Shown here piece by piece: positions 47,396 to 58,098 of a stretch of 64,000 nt of DNA. The position numbers and the translations under genes were made by a program. Within the stretch, counting starts at the first letter, position 1, and each line of letters begins with the position of its first letter. The notes below the pieces were generated by a model, which was not told where the DNA came from, searched no databases, and saw only the letters and a program-made list of their open reading frames with translations. This stretch comes from Lactobacillus sp. (GTDB taxonomy: Bacteria > Bacillota > Bacilli > Lactobacillales > Lactobacillaceae), in contig JALCQM010000001.1 of the NCBI GenBank assembly GCA_022651245.1, positions 1 to 64,000 of the forward strand, read 5' to 3'.

Positions 47396-48302
47396 AGTGC
47401 TTCGCTGGTTTCAAGGCGTGTTTCGTCGGTAACACCTGGAGAAAGCTGGTGCTCAACACTAAAAGGCCGCCGACCACCTCGGCCAGGCCGAAGTGGCTGT
47501 GGAAACACAAGATGGCCACCACGGTCGCGGTCAGCGGTTCGAACACGTTGAGCATCCCCACCTGCGTCGGCCGCAACGCGGTCAAGCTTTGCAGGTACAA
47601 CAGATACGCGAACAGCGTCCCGAACACGGTCACATAGGCGATCCCTAAGATGATCGGCAAGGTGATGTGCGCCGGTGCCAGCCAGACGATCGCCGGTGAT
47701 AGGAGCACGCCGGCAAACAGCATCGCCCACGCGACCACGATCGGCGCGTCCACGACCCGTAAAATATGGATCGGCAACAATGTGTACAAGGCGGCCCCTA
47801 ACCCGGCGCCGATACCCCAGGCGAGGCCGGCCGGCGACAGGGCCAACGATCCCAAGTGCCCGTGCGTCACTAACAATAAGATGCCCATAAACGCGATTGC
47901 CAGTGACAACACGTCGATGCGCCGCGGCCAGTGCCAATGCTTCAACGCCAAGTACACCACGATGAATAGTGGGCCCAAGTACTGCAACACGGTGATCGTC
48001 GGGGCATTCGTCGCGGCCACCCCGGCAAAATAGGTGAACTGCGAGATCAACACGCCGAAAACCCCAAACGCCAAGGCTTGTCCCAGCAAGTGCGGTTGCC
48101 GCACCACCGCCAACGTTTCCGTGCGCCGGGTTGCCAGACACCAACCCATCAACAACGCCCCCGCCCCTAATAGGCGCACGGCGACTAACCAATCCGGCCG
48201 CAACCCGCAATCATCGAAGAGCCACTGAGCCACATTCCCTGACACGCCCCACAGGACCGGTCCCAAAATCGCGCAAACCAAGCCCTTTTGTTTTTCCGTC
48301 AT
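47394..48302 (-). CDS. EamA/DMT superfamily transporter
   Basis: A 302-residue protein with ten membrane segments in two EamA repeats; GLVCAILGPVLWGVSGNVAQ opens the first and GLAWGIGAGLGAALYTLLPI the second. ITVLQYLGPLFIVVYLAL and NVFEPLTATVVAILCF are the matching ends of the repeats. These carriers usually export amino acids or other metabolites; the substrate is unknown. The ATG at 48302 has GGAGG at 7 bases. It ends the GC-rich block; the DNA to the right becomes AT-richer. Confidence 0.88.
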   Translation of the reverse strand: MTEKQKGLVCAILGPVLWGVSGNVAQWLFDDCGLRPDWLVAVRLLGAGALLMGWCLATRRTETLAVVRQPHLLGQALAFGVFGVLISQFTYFAGVAATNAPTITVLQYLGPLFIVVYLALKHWHWPRRIDVLSLAIAFMGILLLVTHGHLGSLALSPAGLAWGIGAGLGAALYTLLPIHILRVVDAPIVVAWAMLFAGVLLSPAIVWLAPAHITLPIILGIAYVTVFGTLFAYLLYLQSLTALRPTQVGMLNVFEPLTATVVAILCFHSHFGLAEVVGGLLVLSTSFLQVLPTKHALKPAKH

Positions 48303-48417
48303 TACCACGCCTCCAACATCTGAGGCTATCCTACCGCGCCCAGCAGGCGGCCGCAATGGGCGGTTCAGATTTACGGGTGAAGACTGGGTGAATTGTCGGT
48401 TGGCCTACAGCCCAAAT

Positions 48418-49863
48418 TCAATCAAAGAATTCCTCTGGCTTCTGATCAGGGAAAAATTCGAAAAATCGATAGGCATTGTTGTAACTGATATCTTCAACAA
48501 TTTGGCCAAGATAGGCCTCATCATCCGGGACACGGCCGGCTGCTGCAAGTCTGCCATAGAAATCGCACAACACGCGGCGAAAATACTCGTGACGGGGATA
48601 TGACAAGAATGACCGCGAGTCTGTCAACATCCCAACGAAATTTGGCAACAAACTCTGCTGTGCAAATATTCTTAACTGAGTCGTCATTCCCTCCGCAGTA
48701 TCGTTGAACCACCAGCCGGCCCCCAACTGCAAGCGCTGAACACCTCCAGAAATAAAACACGGTATCATTGTTGCAATTGCCAGCCAGTCATTAGGATTCA
48801 AAGAGTAGAAGATGCTCTTAGGAATCGCATCCTCACTTTGCATCTTGGTGTATAACTTTTGAATTTGTAGAACGATATCTGCTTGCGTACCGACGGCATC
48901 GTAACCAGTATCTGGGCCAAGTGTGGCATACATCGGTCGATTTAAATCACGTGCTGAATTGATATGGAACTGCATAGTCCAACCAAACTCATGATTCAAT
49001 CGCATCAATTCTTCTAGTAACGCTGTCAAAAAGATATTACGATCATCGTTAGATAACGCCCGGCCTTTGACGGCTTTTTGCATGATGGTATTGACCTCAG
49101 ATTCTGAGGCATCAATGAATTGATACGTCAATAGACTATGATCAGACAAGCGCCCGCCCAACCCATGGAAAAACTCAAAGCGCTGATGTAATGCGCGTTT
49201 AAGACTGGAAAAATCGTCAATCATTACGCCCGCTTGAGTACCAAGTTCTTGCAAGTAATCATCAAAATTTGGCTTTTCGAGCTGCATCAGTTTGTCCGGC
49301 CGCATTGCTGGTAATGTACGGAACCCAGACTGATGTTCCTCGGCTTTTAATAACTTATGGTACCGCAAATCACTCGCAGGATCATCGGTAGTACAAACCG
49401 CCTGTACGCTGGAATTTTTGATCAGATTTCTTGGTTTGAAGGCGTCCGTCTGCAATAATGCGTTGGCCTTCTCCCAGATCTTGGGGGCAGAATGGGTATC
49501 AAAACGTCCATTAATGCCAAAAAAACGTCGCAGCTCCAAATGAGTCCATTCATACAAGGGATTGCCTGCTGCCTTTTCGACCGTCTTGGCCCATGCCAAA
49601 AACTTCTGATACTCATCCCCATCACCAGTGATTAACTCTTCCGGCACCCCGTTTGCGCGCATCAGACGCCACTTATAGTGATCGCCATACGTGCCTTCAT
49701 TCAACCATACACGGGTAATGTTCGGATAATTGTTGTTCTCGTAAATCTCTTTCGGATTAAGATGACAATGAAAATCAATGATTGGCATGGCCTTGGCGTG
49801 ATCATTGTAGAGTTTCTTTGCCATTTCATTACTGAGTAAAAAATCTTGATCAAGTAGTGCCAT
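48418..49863 (-). CDS. uxaC: Glucuronate/galacturonate isomerase
   Basis: A 481-residue UxaC of the amidohydrolase-like barrel family. The metal-binding IIDFHCHLNPKEIYEN (residues 28-43), VCTTDDPASDLRYH and the C-terminal MLTDSRSFLSYPRHEYFRRV are hallmarks. It converts D-glucuronate to D-fructuronate or D-galacturonate to D-tagaturonate. The rest of the pathway (uxuA/B, kdgK, kdgA) is not in the window. GGAGG precedes the ATG. It lies 176 bases downstream of the GH13 gene, with a CCCAG...CTGGG palindrome in the gap. Confidence 0.93.
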   Translation of the reverse strand: MALLDQDFLLSNEMAKKLYNDHAKAMPIIDFHCHLNPKEIYENNNYPNITRVWLNEGTYGDHYKWRLMRANGVPEELITGDGDEYQKFLAWAKTVEKAAGNPLYEWTHLELRRFFGINGRFDTHSAPKIWEKANALLQTDAFKPRNLIKNSSVQAVCTTDDPASDLRYHKLLKAEEHQSGFRTLPAMRPDKLMQLEKPNFDDYLQELGTQAGVMIDDFSSLKRALHQRFEFFHGLGGRLSDHSLLTYQFIDASESEVNTIMQKAVKGRALSNDDRNIFLTALLEELMRLNHEFGWTMQFHINSARDLNRPMYATLGPDTGYDAVGTQADIVLQIQKLYTKMQSEDAIPKSIFYSLNPNDWLAIATMIPCFISGGVQRLQLGAGWWFNDTAEGMTTQLRIFAQQSLLPNFVGMLTDSRSFLSYPRHEYFRRVLCDFYGRLAAAGRVPDDEAYLGQIVEDISYNNAYRFFEFFPDQKPEEFFD

Positions 49864-50039
49864 TGTTTGTGCCTCCTTAATACGTTGATTTCCCAGGTAT
49901 TATTGTACTGGGACGTTTATTATCAACATACGCGATTCATTAGAACCATCAGAAATTACTGTTTATGCTCAGATTTAACGCTTTGCGTTACTGCATCCAC
50001 TGCAAGATTCCAGATCAAACAATCTTAAAGCTCAACTAG

Positions 50040-51653
50040 CTAGGCTTCGAGTTCTACCACAAACGCCTCGTATGGTGCCAAATAAATATCTCCGGCATTG
50101 CTCAAATCACGTTTAATATTTTGGATAATAACCCGTGTTGGTACCTGCTTTAACGTATAGTAGTTTATATCTTTCGAAAGGTTAACGACGATGAGCCATC
50201 GTTGATTTTTATATCGGCGCGTATATGCGAATACGTTCGGTGCTGAATCCTCAAGGTTATATTCTCCCCAAACAATCAGTGGCGTCGTATGTCGTAAACG
50301 GATTAATCTTTGATAGGTAAAAAAAACTGATTCAGGGTCTGATAATGCTGCCTCAACATTTACATTCGAATAATTAGCGTTAATCGCTAACCAAGGCTTA
50401 CCTTTAGTGAAACCGGCACCTCTCGTGTCGTCCCACTGCATTGGTGTTCGCGCATTGTCTCGCCCCATAACATTAATGCGAGCGAGAATTTTTTTTACGT
50501 CTTCACCCGCGGCGACTTGCGAGGAGTAATAGTTTAGTGATTCGATATCAGCAACCTGTGTAATGCTAGAAAATGGGTAATTAGTCATCCCAATTTCTTC
50601 ACCTTGATAGACGTACGGCGTTCCTTTCATCAAATGCAGTAGAATAGCAAATGCTTTGGCGCTACGTACCCGATACTGCTTATCATCCCCCCACCTTGAT
50701 ACGATGCGAGGTTGATCATGATTATTCCAATAGAGACTATTCCATCCTTCAGCACCTAATTCAACCTGCCACTTACTCAATATTGACTTCAAATTTGGTA
50801 CGCTAAAGTTTTGAAGGTCAAACTTGCTTTCACCCTGATCTAACAGCATGTGTTCAAATTGGAAAACCATCGAGAGTTCTTGCCGGTTCTCACCAGAATA
50901 CAGCTTAGCAATGGCAGGTGTCGCACTACCAGTTTCACCAACTGTCAGCAAATCCTTATTGCCAAATGTTGCGCGATTCATTTCTTGAAGATAGTCGTGT
51001 AACTGGGGCCCATTAAAGACCAATGGCTTGTCTGGTAATTTTCCAATCGCATCAATAACGTCTAGACGAAATCCTCCGATTCCCATATCAATCCAATAAT
51101 TAATCATCTTGTATAAGGAATTACGCACGGCTGGATTTGTCCAATTGAGATCAGGCTGTTTTTTACTAAACAGATGTAAGTAATACTGATTAGTAACGGT
51201 ATCTAACTCCCACGCAGAATCATTCCACGCCGCCGGTAATCCATTAGGTGCGTGCCCATCAACGGCATCACGCCAAACGTAATAATCGCGATACGTGTTA
51301 TCCTTACCGCGACGAGATTCTACAAACCACGCATGCTCATCAGAAGTATGATTGAGTACCAAGTCCATCACAATTCGGATATGGTGTTTCTTTGCGGCAG
51401 CAATTAGCTCCCGCATATCTGCCATTGTCCCAAATTCGGACATAATTTGATAATAATCGCTAACATCATAACCGTTATCATCGTTTGGGGACTCATACAC
51501 TGGTGAAAGCCAAATGACATCAACACCGAGTTTTTCAAGATAATCCAAACGGCTAGTCACACCACATAAATCTCCAATACCGTCACCGTTACTGTCTTGG
51601 AAACTTCGAGGATAGACTTGGTACACTACCGCTGATTGCCACCAATGCCCCAT
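50040..51653 (-). CDS. GH13 alpha-glucosidase (oligo-1,6-glucosidase/dextran glucosidase type)
   Basis: A 537-residue cytosolic GH13 enzyme with no signal peptide. Conserved regions: DLVLNHTSDEHAWF (I), GGFRLDVIDAIGKLP with the nucleophile Asp (II), TVGETGSATPAIAK with the acid Glu (III), NHDQPRIVSRWGD (IV). N-terminal WWQSAVVYQVYPRSFQDSNG is typical of alpha-1,6/alpha-1,4-glucosidases. It would release glucose from an imported oligosaccharide. The ATG at 51653 follows AAAGGAGAG and lies 2 bases after the SGNH gene stop. Confidence 0.9.
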   Translation of the reverse strand: MGHWWQSAVVYQVYPRSFQDSNGDGIGDLCGVTSRLDYLEKLGVDVIWLSPVYESPNDDNGYDVSDYYQIMSEFGTMADMRELIAAAKKHHIRIVMDLVLNHTSDEHAWFVESRRGKDNTYRDYYVWRDAVDGHAPNGLPAAWNDSAWELDTVTNQYYLHLFSKKQPDLNWTNPAVRNSLYKMINYWIDMGIGGFRLDVIDAIGKLPDKPLVFNGPQLHDYLQEMNRATFGNKDLLTVGETGSATPAIAKLYSGENRQELSMVFQFEHMLLDQGESKFDLQNFSVPNLKSILSKWQVELGAEGWNSLYWNNHDQPRIVSRWGDDKQYRVRSAKAFAILLHLMKGTPYVYQGEEIGMTNYPFSSITQVADIESLNYYSSQVAAGEDVKKILARINVMGRDNARTPMQWDDTRGAGFTKGKPWLAINANYSNVNVEAALSDPESVFFTYQRLIRLRHTTPLIVWGEYNLEDSAPNVFAYTRRYKNQRWLIVVNLSKDINYYTLKQVPTRVIIQNIKRDLSNAGDIYLAPYEAFVVELEA

Positions 51654-51655
51654 CT

Positions 51656-52327
51656 TTATCTCTCCTTTGGTGTATGCTGCCACTTAAGATCGATGGCATT
51701 TAAAAAAGTACGTGCAACAAGAAAATGTCCATACTCATTGGGATGTACGCGATCTAAAGATAGCGTATAGCTAGATTCAATAGTCAGAAACTGATCAATA
51801 ACCGACTGAACATCAATCATTCGAACATGGTTGCTTTGGGCTAATATTTCAACCACTTCTTGATACGCCGACAACCGCCTCCGCATAGGATCCTGTATAT
51901 TTTTTTCGAACATAAACGGACTCATTAGTACTGGTGTGGCCTTTGCCGACCTTGTCATATCAATTAAAAGCTGATAATTATTGCCAAATTGTTCAGTTGT
52001 TATAGCCTGTTTACTTCGTTGAAACCGTTGATCGTACCACCGCCATACATCATTAATCCCGATGAGGATACAGACAATCTGTGGACAATACGTCAACACA
52101 TCTGCTTCGAAACGTTCTAATAACTGCGCGCTATCATCTCCACTTACCCCAGCATTCACCACCATATTGGCAAATTCCGGATAAGTCGTCACTAGTGCCT
52201 GACTAATGAAACGAACGTAGCCTTGACCCATTCCCGCAAAAGCACCAGCGGGTATGCTTTTATCACGTCCTGCATCAGTGACTGAGTCCCCAGCGAAGAC
52301 GATGACGTCATTTTCATGAATTAGCAT
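51656..52327 (-). CDS. SGNH/GDSL hydrolase, probable carbohydrate esterase
   Basis: A 223-residue SGNH hydrolase. Block I VIVFAGDSVTDAGRD (Ser15 region), block II Gly in NAGVSGDDSAQLLERF, block III IGINDVWRWYDQRF, and block V SLDRVHPNEYGHFLVA with the catalytic Asp and His. There is no signal peptide. Its place inside a glycosidase operon suggests deacylation of an acetylated oligosaccharide (inference). AGGAG lies 5 bases before the ATG. Confidence 0.88.
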   Translation of the reverse strand: MLIHENDVIVFAGDSVTDAGRDKSIPAGAFAGMGQGYVRFISQALVTTYPEFANMVVNAGVSGDDSAQLLERFEADVLTYCPQIVCILIGINDVWRWYDQRFQRSKQAITTEQFGNNYQLLIDMTRSAKATPVLMSPFMFEKNIQDPMRRRLSAYQEVVEILAQSNHVRMIDVQSVIDQFLTIESSYTLSLDRVHPNEYGHFLVARTFLNAIDLKWQHTPKER

Positions 52328-52335
52328 CTTTGCTC

Positions 52336-55300
52336 CTAACGCGTTAATCGCAATGTCTGAATTCCATAGGGTGTCATTGGTACGACAATTTTTTGATTCT
52401 TAATTGGCAATTCAGTTAAGGCCGTCTTTTCGTCGAGCTGTACTAGTTGTACACGCGTTACAGGAAAATGAAGCTGAAGTGGCAGCGATTCACTACTGCC
52501 ACTTTCATCATGGAAACGAACAATAATTGCTTGACCATCCTCACTCAGTTTAATCGTATCCAATGCAGTTGCCTGCTTGGTCTCAAAAGTCATCAATGGC
52601 GGAAGCTTTCCAGACACAGGCAATAGTGATTGATTCAATTCAGTTGCATGTTTAATGACTGAACCTTCCAAAAAATCACCAGCATGTGGAAGCAACGAGT
52701 ACGTAAAGTCATGTCCACCTAAGTCCGCAGACTCATCTGGGTATTCCCCTGCCTTAAGTAAAGTCAGGGATAACTGTTTGTCTTTAACGCGGTAGCCGTA
52801 CTTACTATCATTAAGCAACGCCAAACCATAGTCATGTTGTGACAAATCAGCCCATTTATGTGCAACTGTTTCAAACTTTGCCTGATCCCAGCTAGTATTA
52901 TCAGTCGTTGAACGCAGAACATTGCCATACTGAATATCGAAGCGCGCATTATCTGCCAGAATATTCGTGTTAAATGCGACACGAAGCAATTGTCTCCGCG
53001 CTTTCCAATCAACATGCGTTACAAAATCAATTCTTGGTGATCCAGCATAAACAATCATCGTTTGTGTTATCGTCGAACTCGCAATGTGGTAACGAAACTC
53101 AATTGCGGCGTGGGCTTCGTCGTTTACAGCTATTCTCATCTCATCAGCGGTTACTTCAGTAGCTTTTTCAGAATAATCCCTGTCAATATTCCAGTTTTCA
53201 AAATCTAGAGGTCGGTCTTCGTAACAAGTAATTACATTTCCCCCACGAGTATCATCTAAATAGTTCCGTCCATTATGCCGATCTTGAATCTGTAATATTA
53301 TCCCGTTGGAATTAAATTCGATGATGTAATCGGTCGTGATTATTTCTTTGTCTGTTATCTTTGCCATCGGAGAATCAGCAATTGTTCCCGATGGTAGTGT
53401 CTGCGTGCTTAGCGCTGGAACCGTAACAAGAGCCTCATGCCCACCAACCGAAACTAATTCTTTCACAGGCCACGCCAGCGAATTATACAAGCCATGTATT
53501 GGTGGAAGCTGGGAATCTAATTGCTGATTTAGTTTGGATATCTCCCCAAACAATCGCTCAAATTCAGTATTTGCATCCTGATAAACCTCATGAATCGATG
53601 ACCCCGGCAATATGTCGTGAAATTGATTGCGCAATAAAATCTCCCAAAGTGATTTTATTTCAGCAGTAGGGTAGTCTACATCATAGGTCACCATTGCTGT
53701 CGTATAACGAATTTCCAGTGCACGTAATGCCCATTCGGCGCGCCGATTGCTTTGTTTTATTTTTGCTTGAGAGGTATAAGTACCCCGATGATATTCTAAA
53801 TATAATTCTCCTCGCCAAGTCGCAATCAAATCTGGCTCTTGTTTTACCGTTTGATTCAGTCGATCAAAGTAATCATCAACACGTCCCTGGCGGACATGTG
53901 GCATCCCTGGCAATTCATCAAGAATCGCAACATTACGAATCTGCTCGCGAGTTGGTCCACCACCGCCATCGCCAAAGCCATAACTCAATAAAATATCCGA
54001 GTTAATTATTTTATCTGCATAAACACGGTAGCTTCCCGTAATAGACTGTGGCGTAATCTGACCATTGTAGGTATACATCCAGTTATCATTACGCTGCTGC
54101 TCTAAGCCATCGTCTACTGTGGTAACAAAATGCGTCAGCACAGTAGAGCCATCAATGCCTTGCCAGTAAAAAGTATCATGCGGCATACGATTGGTGTCAT
54201 TCCAACTGATTTTAGTCGTCATAAAGTTTTGTATACCAAAGCCTCGCATAATCTGCGGTAACGCTGCTGAATATCCAAACACATCTGGCAGCCACAAAAC
54301 ATTCTGCTTAGCTCGAAAATGATTCCAAAAATATTGACCACCGTATAGGAATTGGCGCGTTAATGATTCCCCATTAGGGATATTAGTGTCTGGTTCTAAC
54401 CATGTTCCCCCGTTTGCCTCCCAACGGCCTTCAGCAATACGCTTTGAAACTTTGGCAAATAATTCGGGGTAATCATTTTCTAAAAATACATAGTCTTGTG
54501 GTGTACTCTGAAAAAAATGATACTCTGGGAATTCATTCATTAATCGTAAGACTGTCGAAAACGAACGGGCAATCTTCTCGTGAGTATGCCGTAACCGCCA
54601 TAACCATGCGACATCAATATGTGTATGACCGACTGCCGTAATTTGGTAATTGGGTTTTTCCTGCGCATGAGCAGCAATGAATTCCTTAACTTGAGCAGTA
54701 ATTTCTACGCTAATATTTCGTACCCGTACAGGTGTGACATTAGCCCAATCGTACTGCTGCAAACAACGCTTAAGCAACTTGATATAGCCGTACTTTAGTG
54801 GTTCGGTCTCGGGCAGAACTTTGACGACACCAGCTATATTTGACAGATATGCATACGCATCAACCACCTCCTGCGCTACCATACCAGCACTCAATTTCCG
54901 TAAAGTATATTGTTGGCGCTGAGGATGCCCACCTCCCTCCAGTCCAGTCCACAACTTAATTGCTACCTCTAATTTTTGCCCACTAAATGAATCATCTAGA
55001 TACATCGTCTCATGATTACTATCGACGGCTTGATAGGGCTTGTGATCAAGAAAGACTAAGCCTTCAAAGCCACTATTACCACCTGCCCCAGTTCGTCCTA
55101 ACACCATATGCACGGCATAATGAGCTGGGGCAGAAAAAGCGGGTACTGATAAAGCAAATCGAAGCCAGTAATAGCTATCACGGCCTTCCCAGGTATCTCC
55201 AATTGCTATTGGTTTAGGATCATCGCTTGATGGTTCCCACCGCTTATCTTCTCTTAGATCTTCTGAGATGGTCAGATTGGTGATAGTCTTGAAATCTGCA

Positions 55301-55371
55301 TAAACATACTCATGTAAAATACCTATTTGCTGATCTATCCGTCGCAAAAATATTTCATCCGCTACTGTCAT
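52336..55371 (-). CDS. GH38 alpha-mannosidase
   Basis: A 1011-residue GH38 enzyme with no export signal. The zinc site begins AVGHTHIDVAWLWRLRHTHE (about residue 255). The nucleophile Asp is in VLWLPDVFGYSAALPQIMRG, and SYGFGDGGGGPTREQI follows. The C-terminal 450 residues form the beta-sandwich domains typical of the MngB-like bacterial group. It should remove alpha-mannosyl residues. The ATG at 55371 has GGAGAG at 7 bases; the frame opens at TTG 55377. It begins 2 bases after the GH78 stop. Confidence 0.9.
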   Translation of the reverse strand: MTVADEIFLRRIDQQIGILHEYVYADFKTITNLTISEDLREDKRWEPSSDDPKPIAIGDTWEGRDSYYWLRFALSVPAFSAPAHYAVHMVLGRTGAGGNSGFEGLVFLDHKPYQAVDSNHETMYLDDSFSGQKLEVAIKLWTGLEGGGHPQRQQYTLRKLSAGMVAQEVVDAYAYLSNIAGVVKVLPETEPLKYGYIKLLKRCLQQYDWANVTPVRVRNISVEITAQVKEFIAAHAQEKPNYQITAVGHTHIDVAWLWRLRHTHEKIARSFSTVLRLMNEFPEYHFFQSTPQDYVFLENDYPELFAKVSKRIAEGRWEANGGTWLEPDTNIPNGESLTRQFLYGGQYFWNHFRAKQNVLWLPDVFGYSAALPQIMRGFGIQNFMTTKISWNDTNRMPHDTFYWQGIDGSTVLTHFVTTVDDGLEQQRNDNWMYTYNGQITPQSITGSYRVYADKIINSDILLSYGFGDGGGGPTREQIRNVAILDELPGMPHVRQGRVDDYFDRLNQTVKQEPDLIATWRGELYLEYHRGTYTSQAKIKQSNRRAEWALRALEIRYTTAMVTYDVDYPTAEIKSLWEILLRNQFHDILPGSSIHEVYQDANTEFERLFGEISKLNQQLDSQLPPIHGLYNSLAWPVKELVSVGGHEALVTVPALSTQTLPSGTIADSPMAKITDKEIITTDYIIEFNSNGIILQIQDRHNGRNYLDDTRGGNVITCYEDRPLDFENWNIDRDYSEKATEVTADEMRIAVNDEAHAAIEFRYHIASSTITQTMIVYAGSPRIDFVTHVDWKARRQLLRVAFNTNILADNARFDIQYGNVLRSTTDNTSWDQAKFETVAHKWADLSQHDYGLALLNDSKYGYRVKDKQLSLTLLKAGEYPDESADLGGHDFTYSLLPHAGDFLEGSVIKHATELNQSLLPVSGKLPPLMTFETKQATALDTIKLSEDGQAIIVRFHDESGSSESLPLQLHFPVTRVQLVQLDEKTALTELPIKNQKIVVPMTPYGIQTLRLTR

Positions 55372-55373
55372 TG

Positions 55374-58031
55374 TCAATCTCTCCTCCGATATGTGACTGT
55401 ATAGGTCCCAGATCCGATAGTTGCCTTTTTTTGGCGAGTTCCTGTAAATAGAATCTTGTCATGCTCCATTATCGTTGCGACATCATCAAGAATAACCGTT
55501 GCTGTTGTATTAGCGGGAATCTCTATCTGCATGTGCACTAAATGCTCGCTTATTTCCCAACGCATGCAGATCCGACCATACCCACTTTGATATCCGCCTT
55601 CGGCAAACCCCAATCGTGCGTCCAATCGTGGATGAATTAGAATATGCTGATAGCCAGGAGATTGCATTGTAATCCCTAAAACCCCCGCGTAAAGCCAAGA
55701 CCCAACTGCGCCATAGGCATAGTGATTAAAAGAGTTCATTTCGGGGCTCCAGAATGTGCCGTCTTGTTTAATGCCATCCCAGTGCTCCCAAATTGTGGTA
55801 GCGCCCGCCTTCACCTGATACAGCCACGATGGATAACTTGTTTGCAATAAAAGAGAATACGCCTCAGAACTCAAACCGTTATCACTAAGCGCTTGGCAAA
55901 AATACGGCGTTCCCAAAAATCCAGTAAGCAAATGGCCTCCTGAAGCTCGTAATAACGTCACCAATTGGTTTGCGATTTGTGCACGCCATTTTTTGGGAAC
56001 TAAATCAAATACCAGCGTAATGATATGCGCAGTCTGTGTTTGCTCTGACAAACGCCCGTCTTCCTCAAAGAAACGCTTCTGATACGCATCACGCACCCGC
56101 TGTGCGAGCGTCGCATATTCATCAGCCAAAGCGTGTTTTCCCAATACGCGACAAACGTATGAAAATATTCTAGTTGAATGGGCAAAATATGCAGTACTAG
56201 TCAGTACAGTGGGAGTCGCTCCAAAGTAGCTATCCGATTCAGAATCCAGTGCCACCCAGTCGCCAAACTGTAGCTTATAATCCAACAGATAATGACTTGC
56301 ATTTTTTGCCATACAGTCTACCCATCGCTTCATACTGCAAAATTGATGACGTAAAATTTGTACGTCACCATAGGTCTGATACAGTTGCCATGGCAGTAAC
56401 ACCGCGACATCAGCCCAACCAGAGGCTGAATCGGTGCCGTACTGCAATAAGGGGTCCTCTTGTATCTCTGGCTGATTGCTTAATATATCTGGTACCACAT
56501 CGGGAACCCCACCATCGGCACGCTGTGCTAATGACACATCCTGCAACCACTTTTTAAAGAAGGCATAGCCATTAGCCAAATAGTTGGCTGTTGACGAAAA
56601 AATTTGGGCATCACCAGTCCACCCCAGCCGTTCATCACGTTGCGGACAGTCCGTAGGAATATCGACAAAATTACTTTTTAGTCCCCACGCAATATTGTGG
56701 TGCAATTGGTTGACTAATGGTTGACCACACTTAAAATCGCTGGTAAATGACATATCAGAATGAATAACTAATGCTGTAAATGCCTCGGGATCAATAGCAC
56801 TCGGGAACTCAGTGACCTTGACATATCGAAAGCCTTGATAGGTAAACGTTGGATGATATGTTTCTTTTTCTTCGCCTCGACAATAGTAAACAATCTTGGC
56901 CTTTGCTGAGCGTAAGTTTTCTTGATAGACGTTTCCTTCAGAGTCTAATAGCTCGAAACATTCTAAGACCACTCGACTACCTGTTGGGGCTTGCACCTTA
57001 AACTCGACAAATCCTGCAAAGTTTTGCCCAAAATCTAATACAGTATCACCCTGTGGCGTAACGAATACCTTTTGCACCTGCAACCGTTCATGAACCATTA
57101 CTAGCGCCCCCGTTTGAGGCACCAGCTCTGCATCATTTACTACTGGTAATACGGCGTGCCAATCACTATACCGATCTGTTATCTCCTGACGAAGCCATTC
57201 ATGCCGCTCCAGACGTGCATCATAGACTTCACCATCGTACAAGTCAGCACCCGTAATCGGTCCATTAACAGCCATCATTGCCTTAGTGCTTCCCCACACC
57301 TTTGTACTACCGTCAACAAACCTCACCACGAGCTGTGCAATGAACGCTGTTTGCCCGCCATAATTCTTGCTGTGACCTAAAAACCCCACTCTTCCTTTAA
57401 ACCATCCTGGGGCAATAACTGCGCCCAAAATGTTCTTTCCTAATTTCAGGCTTTTTGTGACGTCAAAAGTTTGATAAAGGAAACGTTGGGTATACTCTGT
57501 CCATCCTGGCGTCAATTCAGCATTTCCGACACGATGACCATTAATATACGCTTGATACATCCCCATAGCTGATAAATGCACATACGCTTCGGCCACAGGC
57601 CTTTGTATTGTCATTGTTCCCTGTAATAATTTAGTTGTTAAATCATCTTCATCAGCACTTGTCTCACCTGATACCCACTGACCAAGCCACTCCCCCTTAG
57701 TCAGAATGCCGGTAACAAAGCTTGCTGTAGCACTCCATCTACTGGTTGTTCCCTTATCATCGATGATTCGTATCCTAATAAAGTATCGTTTGCTACTCTG
57801 TACAGGTGTCGTGGTTGAAGTTAATAAAATATTTTGCGACTGAGCCGATTCCTGCCAACCGCTGTCCAGTATCGTTTCTTCGAAATTTTTATTAACGGCA
57901 AGCTGTATCTGATAAGCGGTTTGCATGCAGTCACGATGATTTGCTGTAAACTGCCACGAAACCTGCGGTAGTTCAGTAACTCCCATCGGTTCCTGTAAAT
58001 GATTCAATTGCACTGCAGTAATTTTGACCAT
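55374..58031 (-). CDS. GH78 alpha-L-rhamnosidase
   Basis: An 885-residue GH78 enzyme. The N-terminal beta domains (about 1-330) include the Bac_rhamnosid_N segment YINGHRVGNAELTPGWTEYT. The (alpha/alpha)6 catalytic barrel contains DIPTDCPQRDERLGWTGDAQ with the general-acid carboxylates, and GATTIWEHWDGIKQDGTF with the general-base Glu. It has no signal peptide, so it acts on imported rhamnosides. It is translationally close to the GH38 gene. AGGGGGAC precedes the ATG. Confidence 0.92.
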   Translation of the reverse strand: MVKITAVQLNHLQEPMGVTELPQVSWQFTANHRDCMQTAYQIQLAVNKNFEETILDSGWQESAQSQNILLTSTTTPVQSSKRYFIRIRIIDDKGTTSRWSATASFVTGILTKGEWLGQWVSGETSADEDDLTTKLLQGTMTIQRPVAEAYVHLSAMGMYQAYINGHRVGNAELTPGWTEYTQRFLYQTFDVTKSLKLGKNILGAVIAPGWFKGRVGFLGHSKNYGGQTAFIAQLVVRFVDGSTKVWGSTKAMMAVNGPITGADLYDGEVYDARLERHEWLRQEITDRYSDWHAVLPVVNDAELVPQTGALVMVHERLQVQKVFVTPQGDTVLDFGQNFAGFVEFKVQAPTGSRVVLECFELLDSEGNVYQENLRSAKAKIVYYCRGEEKETYHPTFTYQGFRYVKVTEFPSAIDPEAFTALVIHSDMSFTSDFKCGQPLVNQLHHNIAWGLKSNFVDIPTDCPQRDERLGWTGDAQIFSSTANYLANGYAFFKKWLQDVSLAQRADGGVPDVVPDILSNQPEIQEDPLLQYGTDSASGWADVAVLLPWQLYQTYGDVQILRHQFCSMKRWVDCMAKNASHYLLDYKLQFGDWVALDSESDSYFGATPTVLTSTAYFAHSTRIFSYVCRVLGKHALADEYATLAQRVRDAYQKRFFEEDGRLSEQTQTAHIITLVFDLVPKKWRAQIANQLVTLLRASGGHLLTGFLGTPYFCQALSDNGLSSEAYSLLLQTSYPSWLYQVKAGATTIWEHWDGIKQDGTFWSPEMNSFNHYAYGAVGSWLYAGVLGITMQSPGYQHILIHPRLDARLGFAEGGYQSGYGRICMRWEISEHLVHMQIEIPANTTATVILDDVATIMEHDKILFTGTRQKKATIGSGTYTVTYRRRD

Positions 58032-58098
58032 AAAGTCCCCCTATCATCCAAAATCTTAAATATCGTAAGTGAATATGACAAAAAGTATCTCTAGGGTA

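Noticed and set aside
48131-48391. Plus-strand open frames antisense to the EamA gene and similar long shadows in GC-rich genes
   Set aside because: They lack ribosome sites and are out of frame with genes that have clear family motifs. High GC lowers stop frequency on the opposite strand.
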